64,000 nt of DNA from contig CALMBF010000155.1 of assembly GCA_937860145.1 (NCBI GenBank), positions 1 to 64,000 of the forward strand, read 5' to 3'. The translations under genes and the position numbers were made by a program. The notes beneath the pieces are model-generated. The model ran no database searches. It worked only from the letters and a program-made list of their open reading frames with translations, and was not told the origin of the DNA. Position 1 is the first letter of the stretch, and every line of letters begins with the position of its first letter. Shown piece after piece: positions 7,924-18,000 of this stretch. The DNA comes from an uncultured Geobacter sp. (GTDB lineage Bacteria > Desulfobacterota > Desulfuromonadia > Geobacterales > DSM-12255).

Positions 7924-9096
7924 TTAGTAACTTCCTGAAGTATCAATTCCAGCTTGCTCATTTCCAGCCGCAATCCAGGAAACACGGTTACGCCCAGCCT
8001 GCTTGGCCAGATACATGGCCTGGTCAGCAATCCGTTGGAGGGCTTCCATGGTCTGCCTGCCTTCGCCGCTTTCGGCAATGCCGATGCTCGCTGTGATTTT
8101 GAGTCGCTGTCCGTTCCCCACTTCCGGCATCAGGCCTTCGATCAGGGCACGCAGCCTTTCCGCTAGCTCAAGTGCCGATTGCAGCTGCGCATCGAAAAGG
8201 AAGACAGAAAACTCTTCACCACCGACACGCCCCACCAGGTCGCTACCACGTAGACCGGCCTCAAGGCTTTCGGCCACCGCTTTGAGCACCATGTCGCCCA
8301 CAGCGTGGCCGTACTTGTCGTTAATCGACTTGAAGTGGTCGAGGTCGACGAACAGGACGGCAAAGGGGGTACCTTGGCGTGCTGCCAAACGGATCAGACG
8401 GTCACATTCGGTATAGTAGGCGCGGACGTTGTAAACCCCGGTAAGCGAGTCGCGCGTGGCGAGGCGCTGCAGGGCCTCGTTGTATTGCCGCATGCGGTGA
8501 AAGTGGGAGATGGACCGGTCGCTGTAGGCGTAGAAAAGAACTCCAAAATACGCGACGCCAATCAGCAACGAAGCCAAGGCGTTGGGCGAGTACGGAGCCT
8601 TCAGGAAATGGTTGGCGATAGGGAGGCCAACTACCGATGCAAGCGTAATGATAAAGCCGGGGCGTTGGCCAAGCAAAATGTATACGACTGCTACGTTGAC
8701 CACGGCGAAGAGCACGCGCAACTCATCGTTTGGTACCAGGAACAACACCCAGATGTATACAGCTAAGAACAGAGTCTCATAGCTCCAGGCGGCCATGAGG
8801 TATCTTCGCGGCTCGCCACGCAGCAGCAGCCAGAGCGCGAAGGTCGACATAGCAAAAGCCACTTGCGGATACAGATGATTGCTCTCCATGGCATTGACGC
8901 CAAGGCTTGCACTGACGATAAACAGCAAACACAACAGCCAGCTGGTCATTGCAATGATGCAGAGCAGTTTGAACTGGAAGGCGCGATATTCGTCGTCCTC
9001 ACTGAACGACACCTTGCCGAATGCCAGCGATGAAAGACCTGTAATGATCTCGGGTACGCATATGGTCGGTCGGTACTTCATCAAATGAATTTCCAT
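7924..9096 (-). CDS. Membrane-bound diguanylate cyclase
   Basis: A 390-residue protein. The N-terminal half (about 30-195) has six or so hydrophobic segments forming a membrane sensor. A short linker leads to a GGDEF domain (about 225-380). The active-site loop is GGEEF, compatible with cyclase activity. The inhibitory I-site RxxD (RGSD) lies five residues before it, so the enzyme should be product-inhibited. It makes cyclic di-GMP from GTP, a usual switch for exopolysaccharide production. An alternative in-frame ATG lies at codon 6. Confidence 0.93.
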   Translation of the reverse strand: MEIHLMKYRPTICVPEIITGLSSLAFGKVSFSEDDEYRAFQFKLLCIIAMTSWLLCLLFIVSASLGVNAMESNHLYPQVAFAMSTFALWLLLRGEPRRYLMAAWSYETLFLAVYIWVLFLVPNDELRVLFAVVNVAVVYILLGQRPGFIITLASVVGLPIANHFLKAPYSPNALASLLIGVAYFGVLFYAYSDRSISHFHRMRQYNEALQRLATRDSLTGVYNVRAYYTECDRLIRLAARQGTPFAVLFVDLDHFKSINDKYGHAVGDMVLKAVAESLEAGLRGSDLVGRVGGEEFSVFLFDAQLQSALELAERLRALIEGLMPEVGNGQRLKITASIGIAESGEGRQTMEALQRIADQAMYLAKQAGRNRVSWIAAGNEQAGIDTSGSY

Positions 9097-9153
9097 GAAA
9101 TTGGCCAGTATTCGTGATTTTAAAAGATTCTCCGAAAACGCTCACTTTCCTTC

Positions 9154-9981
9154 TCAGAAGACCTCGGGGATGAACTTCAACGGATAGTCGGGCGACTTGT
9201 ACTTGGCCAGTTTCCGCCGCCTCGGGAGTTTCACCTTTTTGCGCGGCACCTCCTCATAGGGAATTCTGCTGAGGAGGTGGGTAATGATGTTCAGCCGCGT
9301 CCGCTGCTTATCATCGGATCGCGCCACAAACCATGGGGCCCAGGGAGTGTCCGACGCCGCAATCATCTCGTCGCGTGCCTTGGTGTAGTCGTCCCAACGG
9401 CTGTACGACTTGATGTCCATGGGGGAGAGCTTCCAGATCTTGCGCCCGTCGTCGATACGCCCTTCCAGCCGGCGGGTCTGCTCATCCGGGCTGACCTCCA
9501 GCCAGTATTTGAGGAGGATGATCCCCGAGTCACAGGCCAGCTTCTCGAAGTGCGGCACCACATCCAGGAATTCATTGACCTCGTCTTTGGTGCAAAATCC
9601 CATTACCCGTTCGACTCCGGCACGGTTGTACCAGCTCCGGTCAAAAATGACGACCTCACCGGCGGCCGGAAGGTGCGGTATGTAACGCTGGGGGTACATC
9701 TGCGACTTCTCTCTCTCCGTCGGGGCCGGGAGAGCTACGACGCGGAAGACGCGCGGGCTCACCCGCTCCGTGATCGCCTTGATCGTCCCCCCCTTTCCGG
9801 CGCCGTCGCGCCCCTCGAAGATGATGCAGACCTTCAGTCCCTTGAATTTCACCCATTCTTGGAGCTTCACCAACTCCACGTGCAACTTGGCCAGTTCTTT
9901 TTCATATTCGTTGTTCTTCAGCTTTTCGCCGGCTTTTGCGCCGTTTTCCTTCCCGTGTTCCCCTTTTTTTTCACCGTTCAT
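9154..9981 (-). CDS. ppk2: Polyphosphate kinase 2
   Basis: A 275-residue one-domain PPK2. The Walker A loop is EGRDGAGKGGTIKAI near 55-69, followed by PTEREKSQMYPQRYI, then the Walker B / catalytic motif IFDRSWYNRAGVERVMGF near 113-130, then the lid. The N-terminus is a charged Lys/Glu-rich stretch. The family transfers phosphate between polyphosphate and nucleoside di- or triphosphates, and short single-domain members mainly regenerate ATP or GTP. It lies between the CBS-domain gene and the diguanylate cyclase, all leftward. Confidence 0.95.
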   Translation of the reverse strand: MNGEKKGEHGKENGAKAGEKLKNNEYEKELAKLHVELVKLQEWVKFKGLKVCIIFEGRDGAGKGGTIKAITERVSPRVFRVVALPAPTEREKSQMYPQRYIPHLPAAGEVVIFDRSWYNRAGVERVMGFCTKDEVNEFLDVVPHFEKLACDSGIILLKYWLEVSPDEQTRRLEGRIDDGRKIWKLSPMDIKSYSRWDDYTKARDEMIAASDTPWAPWFVARSDDKQRTRLNIITHLLSRIPYEEVPRKKVKLPRRRKLAKYKSPDYPLKFIPEVF

Positions 9982-10022
9982 CGATATTATTCCTTTCTCC
10001 TGCTTTCTTTTCTCGTGCCCGA

Positions 10023-10811
10023 CTAAGCATTAATTACGTCGATAATCTGTAGCCTTTGAAGGAAGCGGGCAAAATCACGAAGTGTCATCAAGTCCTTTTC
10101 GGGTATTCCGTCCGGGTCAAAATGCATAACGTCATTTCTGATTCTCCTTACACTCTCAAACTTCTCCATACAGGTTTTACGATCGACAGTAAGATTCAAC
10201 TTGTTCCATCTATCCTGGTTTTCAAGCAACCTTATGTACTCTCCGTAAGTAAGATCTGCAACGGAGGTGACTTTGCGCTTTGTATCTGTAGGGTCTTTTG
10301 CAGACTCTAATTCTTCAGGAGTAAACCGTTGGCTGATAACTCGTCGCACGTGATTTTCTATTTCTCCAAGCAACAGGAATGGCTCTGCCAGTTGTTGAAA
10401 CTGCAGATTCAGGTCACTTGCTGTCACGATGCCGGAAATCTTCTGATCGTGGCCACGAACCAGCACGTACTGGTGTTCCGCAATTATGCCGATTGCTGAA
10501 AAAAGCGATGCATCAGAACGAATCTCATGGTGTTGTTCCATAACCTCTCGAGCTACGGAACAATTCTTACCCATAGCCAGGCGGCTACCGATAGATGACC
10601 ACGTAATCACTCCCTTGACGTCTCTTCCACCAATCATCACCGGCAACTGGGAAAAGTCATTTGTGAGCATATGAGTGACGGCTTCTTCCAATTTAGTGTC
10701 AGGTGGTACCGAAAGTGGTTTACGAGTTGCAGAAGCGAGTTTGCTGATGCGATATATCGGGTCGACGTATGCTGGATGTGACGACTTTTCCTCTCCTTTC
10801 TCACATTTCAT
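10023..10811 (-). CDS. CBS-domain pair with C-terminal HEPN-like helical domain
   Basis: The start is placed at 10811 because AAAAGGAG lies eight bases before that ATG; an upstream GTG at 10847 has no such site. That gives 262 residues. Two CBS motifs span about 15-140 and should bind adenine nucleotides. The C-terminal half is helical and contains VRRIRNDVMHFDPDG, an R-x4-H motif of the HEPN RNase/nucleotidyltransferase class. A CBS sensor joined to a HEPN module suggests a nucleotide-controlled RNase or scaffold, but activity is not established. ppk2 follows 41 bp downstream. Confidence 0.7.
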   Translation of the reverse strand: MKCEKGEEKSSHPAYVDPIYRISKLASATRKPLSVPPDTKLEEAVTHMLTNDFSQLPVMIGGRDVKGVITWSSIGSRLAMGKNCSVAREVMEQHHEIRSDASLFSAIGIIAEHQYVLVRGHDQKISGIVTASDLNLQFQQLAEPFLLLGEIENHVRRVISQRFTPEELESAKDPTDTKRKVTSVADLTYGEYIRLLENQDRWNKLNLTVDRKTCMEKFESVRRIRNDVMHFDPDGIPEKDLMTLRDFARFLQRLQIIDVINA

Positions 10812-10968
10812 GCATAACACTCCTTTTTTCGCAATTTCACGTCCCACCTGTCCTTACAGAATAGTACTCACGAGGATGCGGCGGACTTCCTTTCCGATCC
10901 TGAGCGGTCTTCATCACTGGTAACCTCATTTCGATCCTCTCTTGGACGCTCTACCGGATACCAGAGTA

Positions 10969-11001
10969 CCCGGCGGGGGGAGGCTACCTCCTCCCGCCGG
11001 G
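10969..11001. repeat. 15-bp inverted repeat, possible terminator hairpin
   Basis: CCCGGCGGGGGGAGG and CCTCCTCCCGCCGGG pair over 15 positions with one mismatch around a CTA loop. It lies 14 bp after the stop of the leftward exported-protein gene. There is no U-tract on either strand, so it may slow RNA decay or act as a factor-assisted terminator. Confidence 0.55.
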
Positions 11002-11014
11002 AAGCAACAACCTG

Positions 11015-11533
11015 TCAGGGTTGAACGAGGGGAATCGATGACATCACTTGAACATCTATCAACATCCCGAGACGACGGTCGATCTGGATGAACCGTGCCG
11101 TCTTCTTGGCGGGAAGGACCTTGGAAAAGATCGGTATGTACTTGAGCCGCAACTGGACTTCGGCATCATCCGCCTGGAGCCATCTCTTGGTGAGGCTCTG
11201 GGCCTGGGCGTCGGTCAGGGTGTCGTAGTTTCCGGTAAATTCCTTGATCAGGGCTACCCGGGTGTCGATGATCTTTGTCGTTTCCGCCGTGAATTCATCA
11301 TACACCGGCCAGAACTTCAGCGCCTCGGCCTCGGTTAGCTGCATATTCGCGGAGACGATCTGTTTTTTCTGCGACCGCAGGTCTTCCAGCTGCGACGTGA
11401 TCTCCTGGTCTTCCATCGACAGTTTCGTGGGCTTCTGTGCGAACACTTTCGTGGGGGTCTGGGCGAACAGTGCGCCGGCATGCAGCAGCAGTGCGCCGGC
11501 CATCAGTACTGCAATAACGGATTTCTTCATCAT
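11015..11533 (-). CDS. Exported helical protein (Spy/CpxP-like in style)
   Basis: The start is placed at the first of two ATGs (11533/11530), which follow AAAGGAGAAG; this gives 172 residues. An N-terminal signal peptide (KKSVIAVLMAGALLL, then ALFAQ) directs it to the periplasm. The rest is amphipathic helix with LEDLRSQKKQIVSAN, then LTEAEALKFWPVYDEFTAE. That layout recalls periplasmic helical chaperones of the Spy/CpxP kind but lacks a clear LTxxQ pair, so the family call is tentative. Confidence 0.6.
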   Translation of the reverse strand: MMKKSVIAVLMAGALLLHAGALFAQTPTKVFAQKPTKLSMEDQEITSQLEDLRSQKKQIVSANMQLTEAEALKFWPVYDEFTAETTKIIDTRVALIKEFTGNYDTLTDAQAQSLTKRWLQADDAEVQLRLKYIPIFSKVLPAKKTARFIQIDRRLGMLIDVQVMSSIPLVQP

Positions 11534-11747
11534 CTTCTCCTTTGTGTGGTGTGATATTCTCACGGGCAGGCCCGTGGAATCGGGTTATTTGCGTACGGCT
11601 GCATGGCAAGCCAGTGGAATGAGGTGGACCAGAGTGCCGCTCGGGGAAACTCGTCGAATTTCCGAAGTCCCAGGCAAAGCGTGGGGGGCCTGTTTTCGAG
11701 AGTCCTGAAGCACCCGGCGATGCTGAGTCCATTAAGTAACAGCGGCC

Positions 11748-12512
11748 TTACCTGATGGTCGTCAACTCTCGCCGCTCGCTGAAGATGTAGCGGACCATGT
11801 AGTATTCGAACGGGTAGTCGCTTTCGTAGTAGCGGAATTTCTCCCGATGGCGCAGATCCACTGCCTCAAGAGTGGTAGCCCCCATCTCGATCTCACTGCT
11901 GGCTCCGGTCTCTCCAAAAGGATCAATGCTGCTCACCACCGCCCAGCGGACTGCCCCATCGACGGCAAGTCCGCTTGCATTGCGAGCCGTGCTCGGACCC
12001 AGGACCGGCAGAACCAGATACGGCCCGGTGCCGACCCCCCAGGTTTCCAGGGTGCGATCGAAATCCTCATGCTGCTGCCGCCAGCCAAATGAGGTCGCCG
12101 GATCGAAAAGGCCGCCGATCCCAATAGTCGAGTTGGCCAGAAACCGGCCGAGGGTCACCAGTGACTCCTTTCCTTTTGCTTGCAGGATGCTGTTGTATAA
12201 GGTCCGAATCTCGCGGATGTTGGCGAAGAAGTTGCTGACGCCGGTCTGAACGAAACCGGGAGTTACTGTTTCGTATCCGTCAACGACCGGAAGGAATACA
12301 AATCTGTCGAATTGGTAGTTAAATTTGTACATGCCTTTATTGAAGCCTTCCCACGGATCGTGCGTGTGCGAGACGCTCTCGTCGTCGCTGAATTCGCTCA
12401 CCGTGTGCATTGGCGGGATTTCTGCAGTGATATGCGCGTTGCTTGCAGCACAGCCGGTTAGATACAGGGCTAGACCAAGGGTGATGAATAAATGAATCAG
12501 GTAGCGAAACAT
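11748..12512 (-). CDS. mlaA: MlaA (VacJ) family outer-membrane lipoprotein
   Basis: The lipoprotein signal (FRYLIHLFITLGLALYLTGC) is best fitted by the ATG at 12512, giving 254 residues. The family hallmark DPWEGFNKGMYKFNYQFDRF follows near residue 46, with NFFANIREIRTLYNSILQ and the glycine-rich RFLANSTIGIGGLFDPA further on. MlaA sits in the outer membrane and removes phospholipid from the outer leaflet. Its gene directly follows an alpha/beta hydrolase gene. No MlaBCDEF genes are in the window. Confidence 0.93.
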   Translation of the reverse strand: MFRYLIHLFITLGLALYLTGCAASNAHITAEIPPMHTVSEFSDDESVSHTHDPWEGFNKGMYKFNYQFDRFVFLPVVDGYETVTPGFVQTGVSNFFANIREIRTLYNSILQAKGKESLVTLGRFLANSTIGIGGLFDPATSFGWRQQHEDFDRTLETWGVGTGPYLVLPVLGPSTARNASGLAVDGAVRWAVVSSIDPFGETGASSEIEMGATTLEAVDLRHREKFRYYESDYPFEYYMVRYIFSERRELTTIR

Positions 12513-12526
12513 GATGTCTCTCCTCC

Positions 12527-13804
12527 CTACCATGTAGCCGAGCGCAGCCTGTCGATCAGAAAGGCCATGTTGTCGCGGTACTCAAGGTTGCCGAGATGCC
12601 CGCCGCGGGGATAGACCTTGAGACGGGGGCCGAAAACCCGGCGCAGGTAGTCGAGCTCCCCAGGTGCCAGGATGAAATCGTCCTCGTTGGTAATAACGCC
12701 AATTTTCGCGGAGGAGGCGAGGTAGCCTTCGATGCTTTTGAGGCTCAGCGCTTCGATGAGTTCCTCCCTGGAGAGGCCGGGGCGCCTGCTCTGAAAATAG
12801 GGAACAAAATACTCGTTGAAGTAGTCCAGGAATGAGAGGTGCAGAGTGGTCCAGAAGTAGTCCTCCAGGGAGTCGCTGTTTTTCAGCACCTTGTTCCTGG
12901 GGACGACGTAGCCGCCATTGGTCATGACGTCGGAGGCAAAAATCATCCCGGCGGAGCTGATGCGAAAGGAGACCGCGATTATACCCCCTGCTTCGTCCCG
13001 GTCCAGGAGCTGGGCCTGGTAGGCAGCGAAGAGAAAGTCGTCGTCTACGCCGACGAAAGCCCCCTTGCGGTAGAAATTGGTACTTTTATCCATCACGCGG
13101 TTGAAGAATGCTCCGACCCTCCGGGGGCCTCCCGGGATGCCGTCCAGGAGCCCCTCGATTCTCGACACCGAGTTGTAGAGGCTCACCGCCGGGTTGAGCA
13201 TCAGCACTTTGCTGAAATCGAACACCTTACGCTCTTCGTCCAGCTTGGCAACAAAGGCAGCCTCGGTCCCGCCGAGGCTGTATCCGGCGAGGAGGAAATG
13301 GGAGACTTCAATGCGTCCCTTGAATTGGTCCCGGATTTTCTCCATGACCCGATAGAGATCCACGGCGTCCTCCGACAGATTCCCCGGGACATGACTGGTA
13401 GAGGCATCGATAATGAAGTTGGGGAAAGTCGGGGAGGGGAGCGCGATCACGTGGAACCCCGCGTGGTAAAGGTTCTCCATGAGAGCCAGTACCTTCGGCG
13501 ATTTGCTGCCGCTGCCGGTCCCCGCAATGAGGAAGATCAGGGGAGCCTTCCGGTCCTGAAACGCCACCGTGTAGCGCAGCCCGCGGTCATAAAAAAAGAT
13601 CTCCGGTTTCTTCTGGTCCGTTTCCAGGATCATTGTCTTGACCGGAGCCTTCCCGCTGAGCTCCGGCCTGAGGTTCTGCGGAGTGCCCAGAATCGTCGCC
13701 CCGTAGGAGTCGTCAATCGGATAACGGTAAACGGCATCGTCGGCCCAGGCAAAAGCCGGCATTAGCAGAAGGAAGATAATGAGGATGTCTCTTGCGATTT
13801 TCAT
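12527..13804 (-). CDS. Exported alpha/beta hydrolase
   Basis: A 425-residue protein with a signal peptide (RDILIIFLLLMPAFAWA). The alpha/beta fold shows a GTGSGSK oxyanion-type loop near 98 and the nucleophile elbow AGYSLGG (GxSxG) near 174. A late Asp within VITNEDDF and His of RGGHLG near 403 complete a plausible triad. The gene ends 14 bp before the mlaA start and follows a TetR gene, so TetR-hydrolase-mlaA look like one unit. A role in envelope lipid turnover is inferred from that linkage; the substrate is unknown. Confidence 0.8.
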   Translation of the reverse strand: MKIARDILIIFLLLMPAFAWADDAVYRYPIDDSYGATILGTPQNLRPELSGKAPVKTMILETDQKKPEIFFYDRGLRYTVAFQDRKAPLIFLIAGTGSGSKSPKVLALMENLYHAGFHVIALPSPTFPNFIIDASTSHVPGNLSEDAVDLYRVMEKIRDQFKGRIEVSHFLLAGYSLGGTEAAFVAKLDEERKVFDFSKVLMLNPAVSLYNSVSRIEGLLDGIPGGPRRVGAFFNRVMDKSTNFYRKGAFVGVDDDFLFAAYQAQLLDRDEAGGIIAVSFRISSAGMIFASDVMTNGGYVVPRNKVLKNSDSLEDYFWTTLHLSFLDYFNEYFVPYFQSRRPGLSREELIEALSLKSIEGYLASSAKIGVITNEDDFILAPGELDYLRRVFGPRLKVYPRGGHLGNLEYRDNMAFLIDRLRSATW

Positions 13805-13838
13805 AGGTAATCCATTCTCTCAGCTGACCACGCTGTTA

Positions 13839-14405
13839 TCATACTGAGACAGCCTCCCAGCTGGCTTCTACGGTTCGGGAAATCCGGTCATCGTCCAGGT
13901 AAAGGAACCCGGCCGCATTCGCGCGTACCACCTGGATCAGAGGCCCGCACGCGAGTGCGAGCAGCATGGCCGGCGGCATCTCCTTGAAAAGCTGCTTCTC
14001 CGTTCCCTCCCGGAAGAACTGCAGAATCCTGCTCAGTTCGGCGTCCGGCAGATAATGCGGAGATACGGCTTTCCGGTACGGCGAGCAGAGGAACTGATCC
14101 GCGAAGAGAAACTCTTCGGGGAAGAGCAGGAAGTGACGGATCACCCCTTGTGCCAGGTGGGAAAAACACTGCCGGATCGACCCCTGCGCAGGATATTCTT
14201 TCATCACCGCCACGAGACAGCGCCGCTCCAGTTCCCTGTACGTCTCCAGCATCAGGTGGTCCTTGCTCTCGAAATGGACGTAGATCGTCCCTCCCGCAAC
14301 GCCTGCAAGGCCGGCAATAAGGCTCATCGAGGCGCCATGGAAGCCGCGGTTGGCGACTATCTGAACGGACGACTCGATAAGAGCAGCTCGTTTCGCGGTA
14401 TTCAT
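13839..14405 (-). CDS. TetR-family transcriptional regulator
   Basis: A 188-residue protein. The DNA-binding helices are at about 8-55 (IVANRGFHGASMSLIAGLAGV, then GGTIYVHFESKDHL). The C-terminal domain resembles the ligand pocket of FadR/AcrR-like members. It is followed after 34 bp by the hydrolase-mlaA pair, which it probably autoregulates together with itself. Confidence 0.9.
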   Translation of the reverse strand: MNTAKRAALIESSVQIVANRGFHGASMSLIAGLAGVAGGTIYVHFESKDHLMLETYRELERRCLVAVMKEYPAQGSIRQCFSHLAQGVIRHFLLFPEEFLFADQFLCSPYRKAVSPHYLPDAELSRILQFFREGTEKQLFKEMPPAMLLALACGPLIQVVRANAAGFLYLDDDRISRTVEASWEAVSV

Positions 14406-14528
14406 TGGATCATCCTCTCCTAAACCGTGCCACTACCTGGTGACCAGTTGAAATGAGGCAAAACAAAAGAGGAAATACCGCCATGCCTCCAAGAAAAAAA
14501 CCACATACAAAAGCTATCCATACAGGTT

Positions 14529-15014
14529 TCAAAGTCCCACCTCCACATACTCCGATGCAACATGTCGGTTTTTGTCGTACCTCTTGACATCCGCACCAGC
14601 TTTAGCGGCACTTTGCTTCGGCAAGGAACTGTTTGTTGAGCACGCAGATTCTGCCCCTAGCAAAGACCTGATGACTGCCAAAAATCTTTGCACATCTATC
14701 GGCTTGGAAAACAATTTAGATATGCCTGCATTGGCAGCAGCCTCCGCAATTTCCGAGAGGTCTTCTCCGGTTGCCAGAGCAATATGCATATCAGAACGCT
14801 GCTCTTTTACCTTGGTTGCCAACTCCACACCGTTAATTCCCGGCATGTTGAAGTCCGTAATCATCATTTTGAATTTGTTGTGCTTCAATGTTTCCAATGC
14901 CTTAATCCCGTCCGACGTTGTGCTGACATCAAACCCTTCAGATTTAAGGAGCATGCTGAGAAGGTGTAGATAATAGATGTCATCATCAACGAGAAGGATG
15001 TCCTTCGTTTTCAT
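14529..15014 (-). CDS. Response regulator receiver-domain protein
   Basis: The start is at 15014, preceded by GAGGAG at six bases, giving 161 residues. The CheY-like domain has DDD near residue 11, the phospho-acceptor Asp in MMITDFNMPG near 55, and the Lys of LFSKPID near 103. The tail of about 40 residues carries no DNA-binding or enzymatic domain. No histidine kinase is adjacent. It follows the RND pump gene by 53 bp in the same direction and may be part of that transcript. Confidence 0.88.
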   Translation of the reverse strand: MKTKDILLVDDDIYYLHLLSMLLKSEGFDVSTTSDGIKALETLKHNKFKMMITDFNMPGINGVELATKVKEQRSDMHIALATGEDLSEIAEAAANAGISKLFSKPIDVQRFLAVIRSLLGAESACSTNSSLPKQSAAKAGADVKRYDKNRHVASEYVEVGL

Positions 15015-15067
15015 TCTGAACTCCTCTTTCACAATCTGTCTGTCGTTTAGCAGTCCCGCTGATACCC

Positions 15068-18000
15068 CTACCGGTTTGACGTGAGGACTCCCCTGATCCG
15101 ATCAAGCTCGGCCCCGGCCAGCCGGTATTGCAATGAAGCCTGCAGGTCTCCCATCTCCGCCTTTCTCAGTGCAGCAACCGCTTCGGCATGCTTTGCTGAC
15201 GTGACAGTTCCCGCCTTGATGCCGTTTTCACTGAGCCGCGCATTCTCCTTCGATAAGGAAAGCGCCTCGCGGGCGACGTCCACCATCTGTTTCGAGCGTT
15301 CCAGCTTCCGGTACGCCTTGTCGATTTCGATGCCGATCCGCTTGTCTGTCCGTGCCAGGTTCTCTTCCGCCTGTGACTGTTGGGCAACCCGCTGGCCGAT
15401 TTCGCCTTTCCGTTTTCCCCAGTCGAAGATGTTCCAGGTCAGCTCCACCCCGAAGATGCCGATGTTGTCCTTCAGAAACGGCGCTCCGTCCTGGTAGCCG
15501 TGCTTGGCAAAGAGCGTCACGTCGGGGATGTACTCGTATTTGGCCGCCTTCACCGCGTGCTGCGACTTTTCCAGCGTTTGGCGGGCGGCTATAAGCTCGC
15601 CGTTTCTCATTCTGGCCTCGTCATAGGACTGGTCTTTTGCCAGTTCCGTCTGCTCCGGCAAGCCTGCCTCGGTCACTTCCAGGATAGTGTCGCTCGGCAG
15701 ACCCAACAGATCGCCCAGCTCCGAGGTTACATCCGAAATGCGGTTCTCAGCTGCTATGAGCGCCTGTTTGCCCTGGAGCAGATTTGCCCTGGCCGATATG
15801 AGAGCAACATCGAGCACGTTCCCGGCCCTCACCGCATCTTCGGCCTCGCGCAAATTTTCCTCCGTCGCTGCGAGCGAAGCCTTGGCGGCATCTTTCTCCT
15901 TACAGGCAATCAACAACGAGTAATAGAGCTGATGCACCGCGAGGACCGTTTCGTTTTCCGAATTTTTCAATTCTGCTTGTGCAATGCCGCGATCCGCCTG
16001 GGCAATCTGATTGGACTCATGAATCTTGAGAAGCTGTGTCGTCGGCTGTGCCAGGGTGGTTTCGCTGTAGAGGATGGTGGAGTCTCCCTGTTTCATCTTT
16101 ACATCCTGGTTCGGGAAGGGGCTCCCTGAGACATTCCCCAGGCTGCCGGCGCCAATAGTAATCTCTTGCCTGTCCGAGAAGGCCATGAGCTTGGTGTTGT
16201 TGGAAAGCTGCGGGAAATATTGGGACCGTGTTGACACGATTTTCTGGTCTCTCTCCATCACCCTGAAACGGGCGATTTTGAGGCCTGAGTTCTGCTGCAG
16301 AGCCAGTTCGACCGCCTGCGACAGGGTAAGGGAATGCTTCACCGGTTCTGCCGAGGCATTCTTTCCCGTCGTAAGAAGAACGAATGCCATGATCGCAACG
16401 GTGACGGCAGCTGCCGACCTGGAGGACCCACCCTTGATGGAACGTGTTTTGACGACCACGAAGATGACCGGAACGACCAGAAGCGTAAAGAACATGGAGA
16501 AGATGAGTCCAAAGGCTATGACGCTCGCAAGTGGGGCCCAAAGGCTTGATCCGGAGAGAATCATCGGCGTTACCCCCACGGCGGCAGCCATGGTGGTGAG
16601 GAAGATAGGGCGCAGCCGCCGTGCTCCCGCGTCCCGCGCTGCCTGCTCCAGAGTTTCTCCCTCGGCGACCCGCTCGTTGCAGTAGTCGACCAGGATGATC
16701 CCATTTCTCACCACGATGCCGCACAGGCTGATGAGCCCCATGAACGCGGTAAAGCCGAAGGGGTTGTGGGTTATGATGAGCCCGAAGATCGCCCCGAACA
16801 GGGTGAGCGGGATGGAGGCCATAACTATCAGCGGGTCGGAAATGTTCCTGAATTGCACCAGCAGGACCAGGAAGATCGCCACCAGGCTGATGCCAAGGGC
16901 AGCGAGCATCTGCGGGAAGGTCTCTGCCTGGTTGTTCATTTCGCCGCCGTAGGAGATCCGGTACCCTGCCGGCAGTTCCAGCGCTTTGATCTTCGGCATT
17001 GCCTCCTCCAGTATTGTTGATGCGTACTGCCCGGGCTTCGCAAAGGCCCGGATTGTCAGGGTGCGTACGCCGTTGCGACGGACAATCCTGCTGGTCTGCC
17101 ACTCGGGTGACAACTGGGCAATAGCGCGGAGCGGCACCCGGGCGCGGGTCAGGTCTGAATTGAGGTAGGCGTTCCCGATGTCCGAGAAACTTGAACGCGA
17201 AGGCTGGTCCAGCCGCAGCTTGATGGTGACAGGGCGGTCCCCCTCCCAGAAGGTGCTGACCGAGCCGCCGTCGAATGCACCGGAGAGGGTTTGCGATACC
17301 GATGCCTCCGTCAGCCCGAGACGGTTAGCCAGTTCGTCGTTCACATTCACGTCCACCATGTATGAATCGTTGAAGTAGTCCCGGAACACGTAGTCCCTTT
17401 GCTGTACGTTTTCCAGAATCCCCTGGACCTGCTCACCCAGCCGTTTCAGTACTTCTATGTCGTCGCCGGAGATCCGCACCTCGATGGGAGCCTCCATCTG
17501 CGCTCCCTGCTGAAGTTCCTTCACAATCACCATCGCTTCCGGCGCCACTTTAGCCAGCGCCGGGCGCAGTTCCTTCACCAGCCGCGAGGTGTCCTTTACC
17601 GATGCTGTGTTGACGATGAACTGGCCGTAGGCGCCGTCGGGCTGCTGCGGATTCACGTTGTAGTAGAATCGCGGGGCGCTTTGACCGACGAAGGTGGCGT
17701 AGTGGGCGACACCTTTGCTGGATCCCAGGGTTTTTTCGATCCGTCCCATGACCGCGTCGGTCGCTTCGATCCGCGTTCCCTGCGGCATCCAGACATCGAT
17801 CACGAACTGGTCGCGCTCGGCCGAGGGGAAGAACTGTTGCGGCACCATCGTGAAGAGCGCCACCCCGAAGGCGAACGCACAACCTCCAAGTGTGAAGGCG
17901 AGCCATTTCCGGTTCATGAAGATGCCGATCCATACCCCGTACTGCTCCTGGAGCCGGTCGAGCAGGCTCTTCTTCTCCTTGCCGTGGCTTTCCACGGCGT

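Noticed and set aside
9277-10026. 249-codon rightward frame opposite ppk2
   Set aside because: Antisense to a well-supported polyphosphate kinase gene; no independent evidence.
12839-13765. 308-codon rightward frame opposite the hydrolase gene
   Set aside because: Antisense shadow with no domain or signal. The leftward gene has a signal peptide and a GxSxG motif.
16340-16450. Separate TolC-like gene starting inside the RND frame
   Set aside because: No ATG/GTG with a ribosome binding site and no stop was found at the junction. As given, the sequence encodes one protein.
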